Shown here: piece by piece, positions 15,902 through 26,452 of the stretch
Layout of the letters: each line of letters starts with the position of its first letter
Position numbering within the stretch: the first letter of the stretch is position 1
Source: Neisseriaceae bacterium ESL0693
GTDB taxonomy: Bacteria; Pseudomonadota; Gammaproteobacteria; Burkholderiales; Neisseriaceae
Length of the DNA: 64,000 nt
Assembly (NCBI GenBank): GCA_029433475.1
Contig: JAQTIE010000006.1
Coordinates: 166,682-230,681, forward strand
Direction: 5' to 3'
Notes under the pieces: generated by a model
Told to the model about the DNA's origin: nothing
Databases searched by the model: none
Seen by the model: the letters and a program-made list of their open reading frames with translations, nothing else
Made by a program: the position numbers and the translations under genes

Positions 15902-18900
15902 TTAGGATAATTCAGAAAATAAGCCAAAATAATCAGAATAATAAAGATATTTCTTTCTTTTTATGTTTTCATTTGCCGTTTGTTGAAGTAATGTTAATTC
16001 ACCATAGCGTTCAGATAATTTTTCCATCATGTTTTCTATGGTTTGGTCTGTATTGTGACGGTTGTTTACAACTTTTGCCATGTCCTTTTTTGCTTTTTGT
16101 CGTAATACTTTCTGATAATCATTGGATAACCACAGTCGGTTATGGTGTACTGCTGATAAAGCGGGTATGGGTTTGATATTGTAAAACTGCTCTTGCGAAT
16201 TCAATTCGCCTTGTGGGCTGCGTTCATGTACCACCCAAGGATGATCTGAATCTTTATAGACAAAATACAGTATTGTATTGATACTTCCATGACGAAAACG
16301 ATGCAGTTTTTGCGGTAGTCCTGTCAGAAACCAGCTTTCATCTAACCAGCCATGCAGGCCTTTAGGGCCTGTGAGCTCAGACTGGGTTAATAATTGCTGT
16401 ATATAGAAGTGTTCCAGATCGGCCAGAAACCGGGTGGGATGCAGCTCTGGATTTTTGTGAATACGGGTGCTGGCATCGACGCCGGTACGCAATTTATCTT
16501 CATCCAGAAGTTTGGTTAAATCTTTGGTTTCTAAATGATAACTTCCAAATCCTTTCTCATAACCCGGCCGGCTGAAGGCAACGTCTGCACCTTGCAGACC
16601 TTTGAAATTGTATTGCAGAATACCAATATTGGGATCTTGGATTTCTTGGTTACGATGGCGCCGGATACGACCACACATCTGAATAATGGAACGCATGGAC
16701 GAGGGTTCGATAATGCCCCAGTCAAAATCATGATCCCGGCCGACTTCTTCTACCGGTGAAGCCACCAGAATAAAAATAACATTCTGGGCATCGGTCTGGT
16801 CAAGATGTCTGCGGATCATCGGGTTTTCGTGTGGCTTACGCGGTGGTTTACGGTTTAAGACCTGATCCAGATGATGTTCCTGTTCATGGCGCAACAGCAT
16901 GATCTGGCGGCTGTGATAAACCATGATGCGTGGTGCGGTATCGCCTGGCCAAGGGGTATTTTCATCCATTAAATACTGTGCCACAGCCACGCAAGGGTCA
17001 ATATTGGCCATGCGTACCACACCGAAGGAATAGCATTTTTTTGTATCAGGGTCAATTTCGTGGTGATGCTGATGTAATTCAATAATGTGTTCTTTTATTC
17101 TTTCAGCATAAGCTTTAATCAGGCTGGTTTTATCCTGTTTGCCGGTTTTTAAATCCTCACAGGGAATAATATAAGCACGTTGTTTACTGGGTTGTTTGGT
17201 TAATTCAGCCAGTCGTTTATGGATAAAATGCTGGTGTTGTTGCTGGTAATTGGCGAGGGCAGCAGTGGTTTCGTTGCTGGTGACGGGGTATACATCTATA
17301 TTATTTTTGAATTCATCTATCCACATGGCGGTAATGGGCTGCTGTATTTGTTTAAACGCCTGATGCTGCCGCCAGCCTTTCTGATAGGCGTGAAATAAAC
17401 CCATGGCCAGATCGGGGGGAATGGTGGCTGAAGACAACATGACTTTGCGTCCGAGCATGCCGGCCAGATGCACCAGTCTGCTGATGGCGCGGAAATCTTC
17501 GGGGTTAAAGTCGTCTACTTCATCCAGTACCAGATCAGAAGACAGTAAGCGCAAACAGGGCAGCAGGTATCTGCCTCCTTTGACGGTTTCAGTAGCGCCA
17601 ATAATATGGTCAATGGTGCAGACTAATACGGGTTTGTATAGTAAAGATTTATTTTTATTTGATTTTTTCGGTGGAAACAAGGCCTGCATGAATTCTGCTT
17701 CGGGCAGCGGCACAAAATCCTCATCATTCAACTCACCTTCTAATAGTTCTTCTTCGGATTCAGAGCCGTTAAATTGTGACTCTGAGCCGGATGGTGATTT
17801 AGACGATTCTTTGTCCAGATCATGCAATTCCTGAATCGCCTGGGAGCCAATCAATACTGCCAGGTCTGCTTCAGTCAGCCCCAGTTGTTTGCGATAGACG
17901 TCCCCCGTTTGCAGCGTGAGGGTACGTAATCCCAAGGCCAGAATATAGCGCAATGAGCGGCCGTCTTCTGAAAGTGCTTGCATGATTTTGGCATTGGCAA
18001 TGGTTTTGCCTTGGCCGGTGCTGGCCATGTTGACAATAAACCAGCCTTGATGATGGGCATCCGGATATTGCTGGCGATATTGACGGATTTTCTGAACAGC
18101 TGTGTCCTGCCATTCATAGGCACGCGGACTTTTTTTCAGTAGTCGCCGGTTTTCTGTCTGGTGCATGTTGTTTTCCAGACAGCTGAGTGATTGCGCCGCA
18201 CGTAAAGCATGCTGGCAGACATTCACCAGATGTTCGTCCAGCCATTGTTTGGGTTTGCGCTCTTTATCGGTATTGGCCCATAAGCCGATATTGCTTGGCC
18301 AGTCTTTGTCTTTGTCGCAGGAGGAGTAATAATGGTCGCCCAAAGTCAGGCACCAGTGTGCATGATGTAAAACCAACCGCCAGGCACCGGAATCTTGTAC
18401 TTCTTTTGCTGAATGGGTTTGCTGTTCTAAGCGTTGCGCCCATTTTCTGATCTGTTGATGCCATTGCGATGAATGGCTCAGTAATTTATTTTTATCAAAT
18501 TTAATGGTATGGCTGACATTGTCCCGGTACAGATGGTTATAACCCCATTCATCGTTAATGTATTTGAATAGCTGTGTCACGTCTGCCGCTGGTGCTGCTT
18601 CAAATCTGGCGCGCTGGTTTTGATCAGTAACAGTGGGCAGCCGGTGATGCGACATGATTAACCAGGCCACCCATTGCGCCAATGGTGGTAAAGATGATAA
18701 AGGCAATAATAGTGATTCTGTTTGTCTTTTATGTTTATCGAAGTAGTATTTAGTAAGTCCTTTACATTCTGCTGCAACCAGTGACAACAGTTCTGCTTCA
18801 AGTTTAATAAAGTCATTTTGATCTTGCTGTAATGCCTGTAACCAGGCTGCATCGGTATTAAAGTGTCCGGATTTTTGCACCAGTGCGCATAACAGTAATA

Positions 18901-19354
18901 CCGATACCCATTCATGCCGGAAAGGATCACTGATTTTTGAGAAAGTCAGTTTTTTCTGAAATACCTGATTGGCTTTACCCCAGTCGTGCAGGAGGGCGGC
19001 AACGGCGACCAGGGCTTTAATCAGTGGCAGATAATGCCAGTTATTTTCCCATTGGCTTTGCAGCAGATTGGTACGGGTGGTGTTAACGGGGACGTGCCCG
19101 GATGAATTAAATTTACGGCTATTGCCGACAATCCATTGAAGCTGGCTGAGGCGGTGCGAGCGTACCCAGTGGCAGGCCACAGCGGTATTTTTGGTGGCCT
19201 GTTGGCGCAATAGTTTATGCACAGCCTTGAGGCCTTCTGCTGTGATGATGGTTTGCCATGTGCGCTCACCAATGCGATTGGCAAAGGCATCCAGTATTCT
19301 GCGGCTGCGGCTGAGTGCCTTTTTTTCACATTGGGCAGTAAAGATCACCATCAT
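15902..19354 (-). CDS. cas3: Type I-F Cas2-Cas3 fusion nuclease-helicase
   Basis: An 1150-aa protein with the I-F fusion. A Cas2-like domain spans about residues 1-95. It is followed by an HD nuclease domain with LLHDWGKANQVF (H123, D124) and an SF2 helicase with Walker A STGQGKT near residue 448. The DEVDD box is near 611, motif III SSATIPP follows, and motif VI QMCGRIRRHR lies near 894. It acts in spacer acquisition with Cas1 and as the target-degrading effector. All catalytic motifs seen are intact. Its ATG overlaps the cas1 stop by 4 nt, with GAGGAGG about 12 nt upstream inside cas1. Confidence 0.95.
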   Translation of the reverse strand: MMVIFTAQCEKKALSRSRRILDAFANRIGERTWQTIITAEGLKAVHKLLRQQATKNTAVACHWVRSHRLSQLQWIVGNSRKFNSSGHVPVNTTRTNLLQSQWENNWHYLPLIKALVAVAALLHDWGKANQVFQKKLTFSKISDPFRHEWVSVLLLCALVQKSGHFNTDAAWLQALQQDQNDFIKLEAELLSLVAAECKGLTKYYFDKHKRQTESLLLPLSSLPPLAQWVAWLIMSHHRLPTVTDQNQRARFEAAPAADVTQLFKYINDEWGYNHLYRDNVSHTIKFDKNKLLSHSSQWHQQIRKWAQRLEQQTHSAKEVQDSGAWRLVLHHAHWCLTLGDHYYSSCDKDKDWPSNIGLWANTDKERKPKQWLDEHLVNVCQHALRAAQSLSCLENNMHQTENRRLLKKSPRAYEWQDTAVQKIRQYRQQYPDAHHQGWFIVNMASTGQGKTIANAKIMQALSEDGRSLRYILALGLRTLTLQTGDVYRKQLGLTEADLAVLIGSQAIQELHDLDKESSKSPSGSESQFNGSESEEELLEGELNDEDFVPLPEAEFMQALFPPKKSNKNKSLLYKPVLVCTIDHIIGATETVKGGRYLLPCLRLLSSDLVLDEVDDFNPEDFRAISRLVHLAGMLGRKVMLSSATIPPDLAMGLFHAYQKGWRQHQAFKQIQQPITAMWIDEFKNNIDVYPVTSNETTAALANYQQQHQHFIHKRLAELTKQPSKQRAYIIPCEDLKTGKQDKTSLIKAYAERIKEHIIELHQHHHEIDPDTKKCYSFGVVRMANIDPCVAVAQYLMDENTPWPGDTAPRIMVYHSRQIMLLRHEQEHHLDQVLNRKPPRKPHENPMIRRHLDQTDAQNVIFILVASPVEEVGRDHDFDWGIIEPSSMRSIIQMCGRIRRHRNQEIQDPNIGILQYNFKGLQGADVAFSRPGYEKGFGSYHLETKDLTKLLDEDKLRTGVDASTRIHKNPELHPTRFLADLEHFYIQQLLTQSELTGPKGLHGWLDESWFLTGLPQKLHRFRHGSINTILYFVYKDSDHPWVVHERSPQGELNSQEQFYNIKPIPALSAVHHNRLWLSNDYQKVLRQKAKKDMAKVVNNRHNTDQTIENMMEKLSERYGELTLLQQTANENIKRKKYLYYSDYFGLFSELS

Positions 19355-20328
19355 AGCGATGCATCCTCCTCAATATTGGTGTCATTAATATTGGCCAGAG
19401 CATGGTGTTTGACAGTGTTGAATAAATAGTCTAATGCCTGATGTTCCGTAAATTTCTGGAGTAATTGCTGACGAAATTCCTGTTCTGTCAGATTTTCTTT
19501 GGCAGCGATAAATGCCCAGGGTAAAACCAGGGCATCTTTGATCAAGTCAGCCACATCAAACACCAGAGCACCGCGGCGGGTTTTTCCGTGCATGACGGCA
19601 AAGCCGTGCGGAATGCCCAATACCCATAAAGCACAGGCAGCCAGGCCATAGGCCAGATAGTTACCATGATTGAGAAACTGATTGGCCTGATCAGGTTCTT
19701 CATGCTGGCGACTGAATTTTCCGTAGCCAGTCAGTTTAGCCGCCAGTCGATATAAACTTTTGGTAGCTGGCGCTTCTGCATTGATCAGCAGGTCTTTGAC
19801 ATCTGGACTCTGATCAATTTTTTTTCGGAAAGATTGCAAAATGCGCTCGATTTCCAGTTCATCGGCATAAAAACCGTTGTCATGCAGATCACGGTCTTTT
19901 TGCCATACCCGATTCAGATAATCAATACGAGCCAGCTGAAACTGTTTGGCAACATTTAAGCGCTGCGTTGCATCAAACCAGAATTTCAGCCAGCCCTGGA
20001 CATAGGCGGTAGGGCGGTATTCATTCTGTGGCGTCAGCCATTCGACTTCGGTACCGCTGAAAAGCGGTGTTGCACCACTACCACAAAAACCGACCAGAAC
20101 GCCGGCGCTGGTAAGCATACGCATGGCGGCCTGAGTGATGGAGGTACCGGTACCCAGTAACAATACCGTGGTATTGGCAATGGGAATATTCCAGTATTGA
20201 TGGGCTTGTTTGGATTCGGTCAGATACAGTACACGACCATCTTTCTGCATAACGCGACAATGTTCCAGATAATATAAATTAGCTCGTTTGGAATGCAGAA
20301 TGGCTTTCAGATCGGTTAATTGTTCCAT
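19351..20328 (-). CDS. cas1: Type I-F Cas1 integrase
   Basis: A 325-aa Cas1, the integrase that inserts new spacers as a complex with Cas2-3. The metal-binding triad is visible as Glu in LLINAEAP, His in FAVMHGK and Asp in FDVADLIKD. GYGKFSRQHEEPDQANQFLNHGN is typical of the subtype (quoted in part: NQFLNHGNYLAYG). It is the first gene of the operon and is intact. With an intact acquisition module and no intact array nearby, the system may feed a distant array or be recently orphaned. Confidence 0.95.
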   Translation of the reverse strand: MEQLTDLKAILHSKRANLYYLEHCRVMQKDGRVLYLTESKQAHQYWNIPIANTTVLLLGTGTSITQAAMRMLTSAGVLVGFCGSGATPLFSGTEVEWLTPQNEYRPTAYVQGWLKFWFDATQRLNVAKQFQLARIDYLNRVWQKDRDLHDNGFYADELEIERILQSFRKKIDQSPDVKDLLINAEAPATKSLYRLAAKLTGYGKFSRQHEEPDQANQFLNHGNYLAYGLAACALWVLGIPHGFAVMHGKTRRGALVFDVADLIKDALVLPWAFIAAKENLTEQEFRQQLLQKFTEHQALDYLFNTVKHHALANINDTNIEEDASL

Positions 20329-20442
20329 AAAATCCCATGTTAATTTAAATATTTATTGTCATAGGGTGTATTATAAACAGATCAACAATAATTATTTAAT
20401 ATTTACAATAATAAATTTAAAATATTAAATAGGAAATATAAG
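20329..20442 (-). promoter_or_regulatory. Short AT-rich spacer containing the cas operon promoter
   Basis: These 114 bases between recO and cas1 are very AT-rich. The recO stop reads into them and cas1 starts from them, so the cas promoter should lie here unless recO transcription continues through. I cannot pick hexamers with confidence. No CRISPR repeat is present on this side. Confidence 0.4.
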
Positions 20443-21186
20443 TTAAGTGTTTTTGTTTATGAAATTCTGTAGCTGTTGCAGAATCCGGCGGCTATGAATA
20501 CCCTCCGGTAATCTGAAATCCAATAGCATACGGGTTAAGCGCAAGGCTTCGTTGTGCTCTTCTTGAGTCTGTAAATTGTGTTTGGTTAATGCCTGCAAAG
20601 TTTGGCCCCGGATAATCAGGCCTTGTTCATGAGTCTCAGATGGTGTGTCTGCTACCCGCCGCGGTGCGTGTTCGGGGCGCAGCCAGTAGGATTGGTCTGT
20701 ATCAATGGGTTTGGCATGCTGATCCTGACTGATGTCTGGCGCAATGCCCAGCGATTTTAAGAGTGTCCATTCAAAATAGCGCAGCTGTGCCAGGTGTTCC
20801 CCTTGGCTGATGTGCTGTAAAACGGTATATAACGCTTGATAAATGGCGGGTGACGGGTCTTCGCGAGCAGTGAGTTTCTGTACTAGTTCATTGACATATA
20901 AAGCGCTGAACAGTGATTGATTCTGTGGCTGTGGCCAGCCGCCCATCCATTGGGCGCGGTGCAGGATTTTAAGTTCTTGCTGGCCGTACCATGAAAGTGA
21001 TAAGGGCACAAAAGGGGTGAGTATGCCGCGCAATTCACTTTGCCGTTTGCGCGCACTGCGGGCAATCAGGCTGATGCGACCATAATCGCGGCTGAATACT
21101 TCAATAGACAGGCTGCTTTCGCGCCAGGGTCTGGTGGCCAGTAAAAAAGCGGGCTGATGATTAATACGGTTGGCAAGGGCGGGCAT
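20443..21186 (-). CDS. recO: DNA repair protein RecO
   Basis: A 247-aa RecO, which helps RecR load RecA on SSB-coated gaps in the RecFOR pathway. The N-terminal OB-fold shows the family pattern AFLLATRPWRESSLSIEVFSRDYG and GRISLIARSARK. The central helical region contains LFSALYVNELVQKL and AQLRYFEWTLLKSLG. The usual zinc-binding cysteines of some RecO proteins are absent, as in many proteobacteria. The length is typical. It is upstream of and co-directional with the cas operon, and its promoter is shared divergently with trhP. Confidence 0.92.
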   Translation of the reverse strand: MPALANRINHQPAFLLATRPWRESSLSIEVFSRDYGRISLIARSARKRQSELRGILTPFVPLSLSWYGQQELKILHRAQWMGGWPQPQNQSLFSALYVNELVQKLTAREDPSPAIYQALYTVLQHISQGEHLAQLRYFEWTLLKSLGIAPDISQDQHAKPIDTDQSYWLRPEHAPRRVADTPSETHEQGLIIRGQTLQALTKHNLQTQEEHNEALRLTRMLLDFRLPEGIHSRRILQQLQNFINKNT

Positions 21187-21291
21187 GATTTATGTCAGTA
21201 AGAGGATTCAGTTTATTATAACTTGATGCCATACTAAAATTGACCCTTGAGGTTAAAAAAGGCATAATTCTCCCGATAACAAATACTTAAT

Positions 21292-21330
21292 ATTCAGGCA
21301 GCCGGTAATGTCGTTACTGGCTGCCTGAAT
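21292..21330. repeat. Long hairpin with Simonsiella-type uptake-sequence-like arms
   Basis: ATTCAGGCAGCCGGTAA and TTACTGGCTGCCTGAAT pair over 17 bp with one G-T wobble around the loop TGTCG. The outer arms read GGCTGCCTGAA, one base short of the AGGCTGCCTGAA uptake dialect described for Simonsiella. Paired uptake sequences commonly form terminators in Neisseriaceae. Here the hairpin lies 34 bp upstream of trhP in the divergent recO/trhP region, so it could instead act in the trhP leader. Confidence 0.7.
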
Positions 21331-21363
21331 GCATTCATTTTATTACAGAAAGTTTGCCCATTG

Positions 21364-22713
21364 ATGAAAGTACCTGAATTATTATTACCGGCCGGTGGTC
21401 TGGAACGTATGCGCACCGCTTTTGATTATGGTGCCGATGCGGTTTATGCCGGTACGCCGCGTTATTCTTTACGTGCCCGTAATAATGAATTTGCCCAGTT
21501 ACCGGTTTTGGCGCAGGCGATTGAAGAAGCTCATGCGCGCGGGAAAAAGTTTTTTCTGGCGAGTAATATTTTGCCGCACAATGCCAAATTAAAAACCTAT
21601 CTGGCCGATATGGAGCCGGTGATTGCCATGAAACCGGATGCGTTGATTATGGCTGACCCGGGGCTGATCATGAAGGTGCGTGAACGTTGGCCAGAAGTAC
21701 CGATTCATTTATCGGTACAGGCCAATACGACCAATGCCTGGGGGGTGCAGTTCTGGCAAAGCATCGGTATTGAGCGGATTATTTTATCGCGTGAACTGAG
21801 TATTGATGAGATTGCTGAAATCCGCCAGCAATGCCCTGATATGGAGCTGGAGGTATTTGTACACGGGGCGTTGTGTATCGCCTATTCAGGGCGCTGTCTG
21901 TTGTCTGGCTATTTCAATCATCGCGATCCGAATCAGGGCACATGTACCAATGCCTGCCGCTGGGATTACACCATGCATGGCGCAAAGCCGAATGATGCCG
22001 GCGAGGCTGAATTATTGCAGGGTTTTGATTTTCAGCAGCAACAGTTGCAGCAATCCGATTTAGCAGCGGGTATTAACGGCCAACAGCGCCATCCTTTGGC
22101 TGACCGGGTGTATCTGATTGAAGAAGCCAATCGCCCGGGTGACATGATGCCGATCATGGAAGATGAGCACGGTACCTATATTATGAATTCCAAGGATTTG
22201 CGCGCGGTGGAACAAGTGGCAAAGCTGGCTGAAATCGGGGTGGATTCATTGAAAATTGAAGGGCGCACCAAGTCGGTCTATTATGTGGCGCGTACGGCGC
22301 AGGTATACCGGCGTGCGATTGATGATGCGATGGCAGGTAAACCGTTTGATTATTCATTGCTGGCCGAACTGGAAGGGCTGGCCAATCGTGGTTATACCAC
22401 GGGTTTTCTGGAACGGCATCAGACACAGGATTATCAGAATTATCTGTCTGGTCATTCTCTGGCCAAGCGCAGCCAGTATGTGGGCAAGGTGATTGCGGTT
22501 AACGATGAAGGCTGGGCCAGTATTGAGGTGAAGAATAAATTCAGTGTGGGTGATCGTCTGGAAATCATTCACCCGAGTGGTAACCAGATTATTGAATTGC
22601 AGACCATGCTGCGTAAAGGTAAGCCGGTTGAGGTGGCGGCGGGTAATGGGATTGAGGTAGAGATTCCACATATGGCAGGCAAAGAGCAGGCGCTGATTGC
22701 GCGGTTACTGTAA
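21364..22713 (+). CDS. trhP: tRNA uridine hydroxylation protein of the U32 family
   Basis: A 449-aa U32-family protein of the YegQ/TrhP type. It takes part in prephenate-dependent hydroxylation of U34 in tRNAs to ho5U. The N terminus PELLLPAGGLERMRTAFDYG and the U32 signature EVFVHGALCIAYSGRCLLS are clear. Cysteines in CTNACRWDY plausibly belong to the iron-sulfur cluster ligand set. The C-terminal domain after residue 370 is the small beta-barrel seen in YegQ. The start is ATG at 21364. A TTG one codon earlier is less likely. It has its own terminator. Confidence 0.92.
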   Translation: MKVPELLLPAGGLERMRTAFDYGADAVYAGTPRYSLRARNNEFAQLPVLAQAIEEAHARGKKFFLASNILPHNAKLKTYLADMEPVIAMKPDALIMADPGLIMKVRERWPEVPIHLSVQANTTNAWGVQFWQSIGIERIILSRELSIDEIAEIRQQCPDMELEVFVHGALCIAYSGRCLLSGYFNHRDPNQGTCTNACRWDYTMHGAKPNDAGEAELLQGFDFQQQQLQQSDLAAGINGQQRHPLADRVYLIEEANRPGDMMPIMEDEHGTYIMNSKDLRAVEQVAKLAEIGVDSLKIEGRTKSVYYVARTAQVYRRAIDDAMAGKPFDYSLLAELEGLANRGYTTGFLERHQTQDYQNYLSGHSLAKRSQYVGKVIAVNDEGWASIEVKNKFSVGDRLEIIHPSGNQIIELQTMLRKGKPVEVAAGNGIEVEIPHMAGKEQALIARLL

Positions 22714-22782
22714 TGCGCCGATGGTTATGTGGGTGCAAGGAATGAATTGATTCTTTAAGTTTCATCAAAACCAATCGCTCAG

Positions 22783-22819
22783 GACTGAATTCCATAGACG
22801 GATATTCAGTCTTTTTTTA
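22783..22819 (+). terminator. Terminator downstream of trhP
   Basis: GACTGAAT and ATTCAGTC, extended by TCC/GGA, form a hairpin followed by TTTTTTT. Confidence 0.9.
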
Positions 22820-22874
22820 TAGCACGGTTCAGGCTGAATATCCGCTCGTAAGGAATTTTAATACAGGCTTTGGG

Positions 22875-23894
22875 CTATGACCGCTCTGGTGTCCAGCCTT
22901 GTAATTGGTTATTGACCAGATGTTGTAAGGCGTCAACCCATTCATGGTTGTCGTTAAGACAGGGAATGTAATTCAATTGCTGGCCGCCATGCGCCAGAAA
23001 ATCCTGTTTACCGCGGATATTAATTTCTTCCAGTGTTTCCAGACAATCGGTGACAAAACCCGGGCATACCACGTCCAGTGTGCGTATGCCTTGCTGCGGT
23101 AATTGCTGGAGTAAATCCTGGGTACTGGGGCCTACCCATTTGGCCGGACCAAAGCGACTTTGAAAAGCCAGGGTGTATTGTGAGGGAGAGAGTTGTAATG
23201 CTTCTGTCAGTAGCCGGGTAGTGCTCTGGCATTGGCTGACATAAGGGTCACCTTGTTGCCTTTGCGCTTCGGGAATACCGTGAAAGCTGATCAGCAGGTG
23301 TTGCCCTTGGCCATGCTGCTGCCAGTATTGTCTGATGTGTTCGGCCAGTGCGTGAATATAACCGGCATCATCGGCAAAGGTGGTAATGCTGCGTACTGCC
23401 ATCTGGGCGCGTTGTTTGAGTAATACCCGCCATACCTGATCCAGTGCCGCACCGGAACTGGAAGCGGCGTATTGAGGATAGAGGGGTATGACCAGTATCC
23501 GGTCTGCGCCTTGCTGTTTCATGTGCTGCATGACTTGCCGCACACTGGGCTGGCCATAGGTCATGGCATAAGCAGTAATGATGTCTTCGGAAAAACGCTG
23601 CGAGAGTGCCTGAGTAAGTTTAATCGTGCCAGTGAGTAAAGGTGAGCCGTCTGCCTGCCAGATGGTTTGATAAGCATGGGCACTTTTACGGCCGCGAATG
23701 GGTAGAATAATGCCACGCAGCAGACATTGCCACAGAAAACGCGGCAATTCCACAACGCGCTGATCAGACAGAAATTCACGCAGATAAGGCCGGACGGCCT
23801 GAGCTGTCGGTGCTTGCGGTGTACCCAGATTCAGCAGTAATACGCCGACTCTGGCGCCGGATGAATCGGCTTCGGGCAAAAACAGATCAGGCAT
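22875..23894 (-). CDS. hemH: Ferrochelatase
   Basis: A 339-aa ferrochelatase, inserting Fe2+ into protoporphyrin IX in the last step of protoheme synthesis. VGVLLLNLGTPQAP opens the protein. The catalytic SFHGIPEAQ (His near residue 195) and the C-terminal CPGFVTDCLETLEEI with the conserved Glu pair are present. The Cys pair in VVCPGFVTDC is where some bacterial enzymes bind a cluster, but this alone does not prove one. The ATG at 23894 follows a TAGG and removes an unlikely 9-residue extension. The gene is alone, not in a heme operon. Confidence 0.94.
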   Translation of the reverse strand: MPDLFLPEADSSGARVGVLLLNLGTPQAPTAQAVRPYLREFLSDQRVVELPRFLWQCLLRGIILPIRGRKSAHAYQTIWQADGSPLLTGTIKLTQALSQRFSEDIITAYAMTYGQPSVRQVMQHMKQQGADRILVIPLYPQYAASSSGAALDQVWRVLLKQRAQMAVRSITTFADDAGYIHALAEHIRQYWQQHGQGQHLLISFHGIPEAQRQQGDPYVSQCQSTTRLLTEALQLSPSQYTLAFQSRFGPAKWVGPSTQDLLQQLPQQGIRTLDVVCPGFVTDCLETLEEINIRGKQDFLAHGGQQLNYIPCLNDNHEWVDALQHLVNNQLQGWTPERS

Positions 23895-24001
23895 AATGAG
23901 AGTACCTATAGGGCTAAACACGGCCTTATCATAGCATGAATTACTCTGGCTTTCGTTGGTTCTGCATCTTGTTTATTTTAATTTTTTATTAAAATCAAAA
24001 G

Positions 24002-26365
24002 TTAATTATCTTTTCGTGCCAGAATGCGCCTACTGCCGCCCAGTTCGGCAGTAGAGACTATACCCGCTGTTTCCAGTGCTTCCATCAGGTTGGCCGCACG
24101 ATTGTAGCCAATGCGTAAATGGCGCTGGAGTGACGAGATAGAGGTTTTGCGGGTATCGAGCACAAAAGCCACGGCCTGATCAAATAATTCATCGCTGTTG
24201 GCGTTGGGATTGACCTGATTTTCAGTGCTTTGAGCCGCTTCGCCGCTGAGTAAACCTTCCACATATTGTGCCGGTGCCTGTTGCTTGATGTGGTCAACAA
24301 TGGCATGTACTTCCTGATCGGATACAAAGGCGCCGTGTAAACGGGTCGGTTCGGCCTGGCCGGGCGGTAAAAACAGCATATCGCCTTTGCCGAGCAGGTT
24401 TTCAGCACCCATCTGGTCAAGAATGGTGCGACTGTCGATTTTGCTGGATACCTGAAAAGAAACCCGGGTCGGGATATTGGCTTTGATCAGGCCGGTAATC
24501 ACATCGACGCTGGGGCGCTGCGTGGCCAGAATCAGGTGAATGCCGGCCGCGCGTGCTTTTTGCGCCAGACGGGCAATTTGCTGTTCGACTTTTTTACCTT
24601 CCACCATCATCAGGTCGGCCAGTTCGTCAATCACCACCACGATAAACGGCAGTTTATCTAAAGGCTCCGGCTCATCCGGATTCAGGCTGAAGGGATTGAC
24701 CAGTGGCTGACTAGATGTTTTGGCCTGTTCGACTTTACTGTTGAAGCCGGCAATATTACGTACGCCGACATGCGCCAGCAGGCGATAACGTTTTTCCATT
24801 TCAGCCACACACCAGTTTAATGCCTGAGCGGCTTCTTTCATATCGGTGACTACCGGTGCCAGTAAATGCGGAATGCCTTCATAGACACTCAGTTCCAGCA
24901 TTTTCGGGTCTACCATGATAAAGCGCACTTCATCGGGTTGGGCTTTATAGAGAATAGACAGAATCATGCAGTTAACGCCAACCGATTTACCTGAACCAGT
25001 GGTGCCGGCCACCAGAAGATGAGGCATTTTGGTCAGGCTGGCAACCACGGGCAGACCGGCAATGTCTTTACCCATGGCAACGGTGAGTTTATCCTCCGCC
25101 TGGGTAAAGACATTGGCCGCCAGAATATCGGCTAAAAGTACATTCTGGCGTACTTCATTCGGCAATTCGATGCCCATGGTGGTTTTACCGGCAATGGTTT
25201 CAACCACCCGAATACTTTGTACTGACAGCGAGCGGGCTAAATCTTTATTCAGATTCACAATCTGACTGCCTTTAACCCCCTGTGCCGGTTCGATCTCATA
25301 ACGGGTAATCACCGGTCCTGCCGTGGCGGTGGTTACCTCCACCTGAACACCGAATTCTTTCAGCCGCCATTCGATCTGTTCGGCAGTCTGCTGTAATTTT
25401 TCGGTATCAACAGGTACTGTCTCATTACCGGGTTGAGCCAGTAGATCAATGGCCGGTAATTGAATCTGTCCGGCTTGCGGCGGGGTAACGGCCGTCGGGA
25501 TTGTATCGGTATTTTCGGGTGTGTTAACCGTAGCCGGTGCGGTGCGTACTGTGACCGTTTTGCGATTACTGCTGGCGGTGGCCGGTGTTTCAACCGGCAA
25601 AGCGGTAATGGCTTTGGCCTGTTTGGCGCTCTGACGAATGTGTTTGGCATTGGGTAAATTGGTAAGAAAACGTGGCCGCTGGCGTAACAGACGATGCCAC
25701 AGCCATTCAAAAGGTGCACCAATGGTTTCAACCAGCGTCAGCCATGAAACCTGTAACAATAATGACACCGCAATCACCATCATCACCAGAATAATGATCA
25801 GACCGCCTGAAATACCCAGTAAGGTATCCAGCAGGCTACTGCCAAAGTAACCGATCAGGCCACCGGCACCCATCGGCAGCCGGTCTTCCAGAAAGTGCTG
25901 TGCAACCGCCATTTCCAGTAATGGGCTGAAAAACAACAATAATAATACCCCGATAAGCGCCAGACCAATATTGTAACGTTTGGGCTGATGATTTTGTCCC
26001 AATGAACGGGCATTGAGCGGACGTAAGCTCTGATATAAGGCCAGAATGGCCGCCAGTATTGCCCACCACACCGAAAGACCGAACAGGTAATAACCAATAT
26101 CCGCAATGTAAGCGCCTGTGATGCCAACCAGATTATGGGGGTGAGACAGGCCATTATGGCCACGCGACCAGCCTGGATCATCAATGCTGAAACTGGCCAA
26201 TGCCAGAATAACCAGCAAGGTGGCGGCCAGCGCCACCAGCCAGCAGGTGTCATTCAGTAGATTCATAAACCATGGCTGAATGCTGCGGCCAGCTGGTTTA
26301 GGTGGTTGCAGTTTGTTCTTTTCCGGTACTTTTGTTTTAACGGATTTTTTCGGGCGGATACTCAT
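24002..26365 (-). CDS. ftsK: DNA translocase FtsK
   Basis: A 787-aa division-septum DNA pump. Four or five membrane helices occupy residues about 35-220. A Pro/Thr-rich linker (about 235-310) is short compared with E. coli FtsK. The RecA-like motor carries Walker [17 protein letters not shown] and Walker [14 protein letters not shown]. The C-terminal gamma winged helix is intact ([21 protein letters not shown]), which reads polarity sequences and activates XerCD at dif. The ATG starts a basic N terminus. It acts in chromosome dimer resolution and terminus segregation. Confidence 0.96.
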   Translation of the reverse strand: MSIRPKKSVKTKVPEKNKLQPPKPAGRSIQPWFMNLLNDTCWLVALAATLLVILALASFSIDDPGWSRGHNGLSHPHNLVGITGAYIADIGYYLFGLSVWWAILAAILALYQSLRPLNARSLGQNHQPKRYNIGLALIGVLLLLFFSPLLEMAVAQHFLEDRLPMGAGGLIGYFGSSLLDTLLGISGGLIIILVMMVIAVSLLLQVSWLTLVETIGAPFEWLWHRLLRQRPRFLTNLPNAKHIRQSAKQAKAITALPVETPATASSNRKTVTVRTAPATVNTPENTDTIPTAVTPPQAGQIQLPAIDLLAQPGNETVPVDTEKLQQTAEQIEWRLKEFGVQVEVTTATAGPVITRYEIEPAQGVKGSQIVNLNKDLARSLSVQSIRVVETIAGKTTMGIELPNEVRQNVLLADILAANVFTQAEDKLTVAMGKDIAGLPVVASLTKMPHLLVAGTTGSGKSVGVNCMILSILYKAQPDEVRFIMVDPKMLELSVYEGIPHLLAPVVTDMKEAAQALNWCVAEMEKRYRLLAHVGVRNIAGFNSKVEQAKTSSQPLVNPFSLNPDEPEPLDKLPFIVVVIDELADLMMVEGKKVEQQIARLAQKARAAGIHLILATQRPSVDVITGLIKANIPTRVSFQVSSKIDSRTILDQMGAENLLGKGDMLFLPPGQAEPTRLHGAFVSDQEVHAIVDHIKQQAPAQYVEGLLSGEAAQSTENQVNPNANSDELFDQAVAFVLDTRKTSISSLQRHLRIGYNRAANLMEALETAGIVSTAELGGSRRILARKDN

Positions 26366-26452
26366 AAATTATTCTATGAAATTTTTAAGGCAGATGCTGA
26401 TTGAGCATTGCCCTTACATTAAAAATGATTAATCAAGGCAGGCAGTCCGGAT

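Noticed and set aside
17403..17834. 143-codon plus-strand ORF inside cas3
   Set aside because: It is antisense to the intact Cas2-3 reading frame, Ser-rich through codon complementarity, and has no ribosome binding site.
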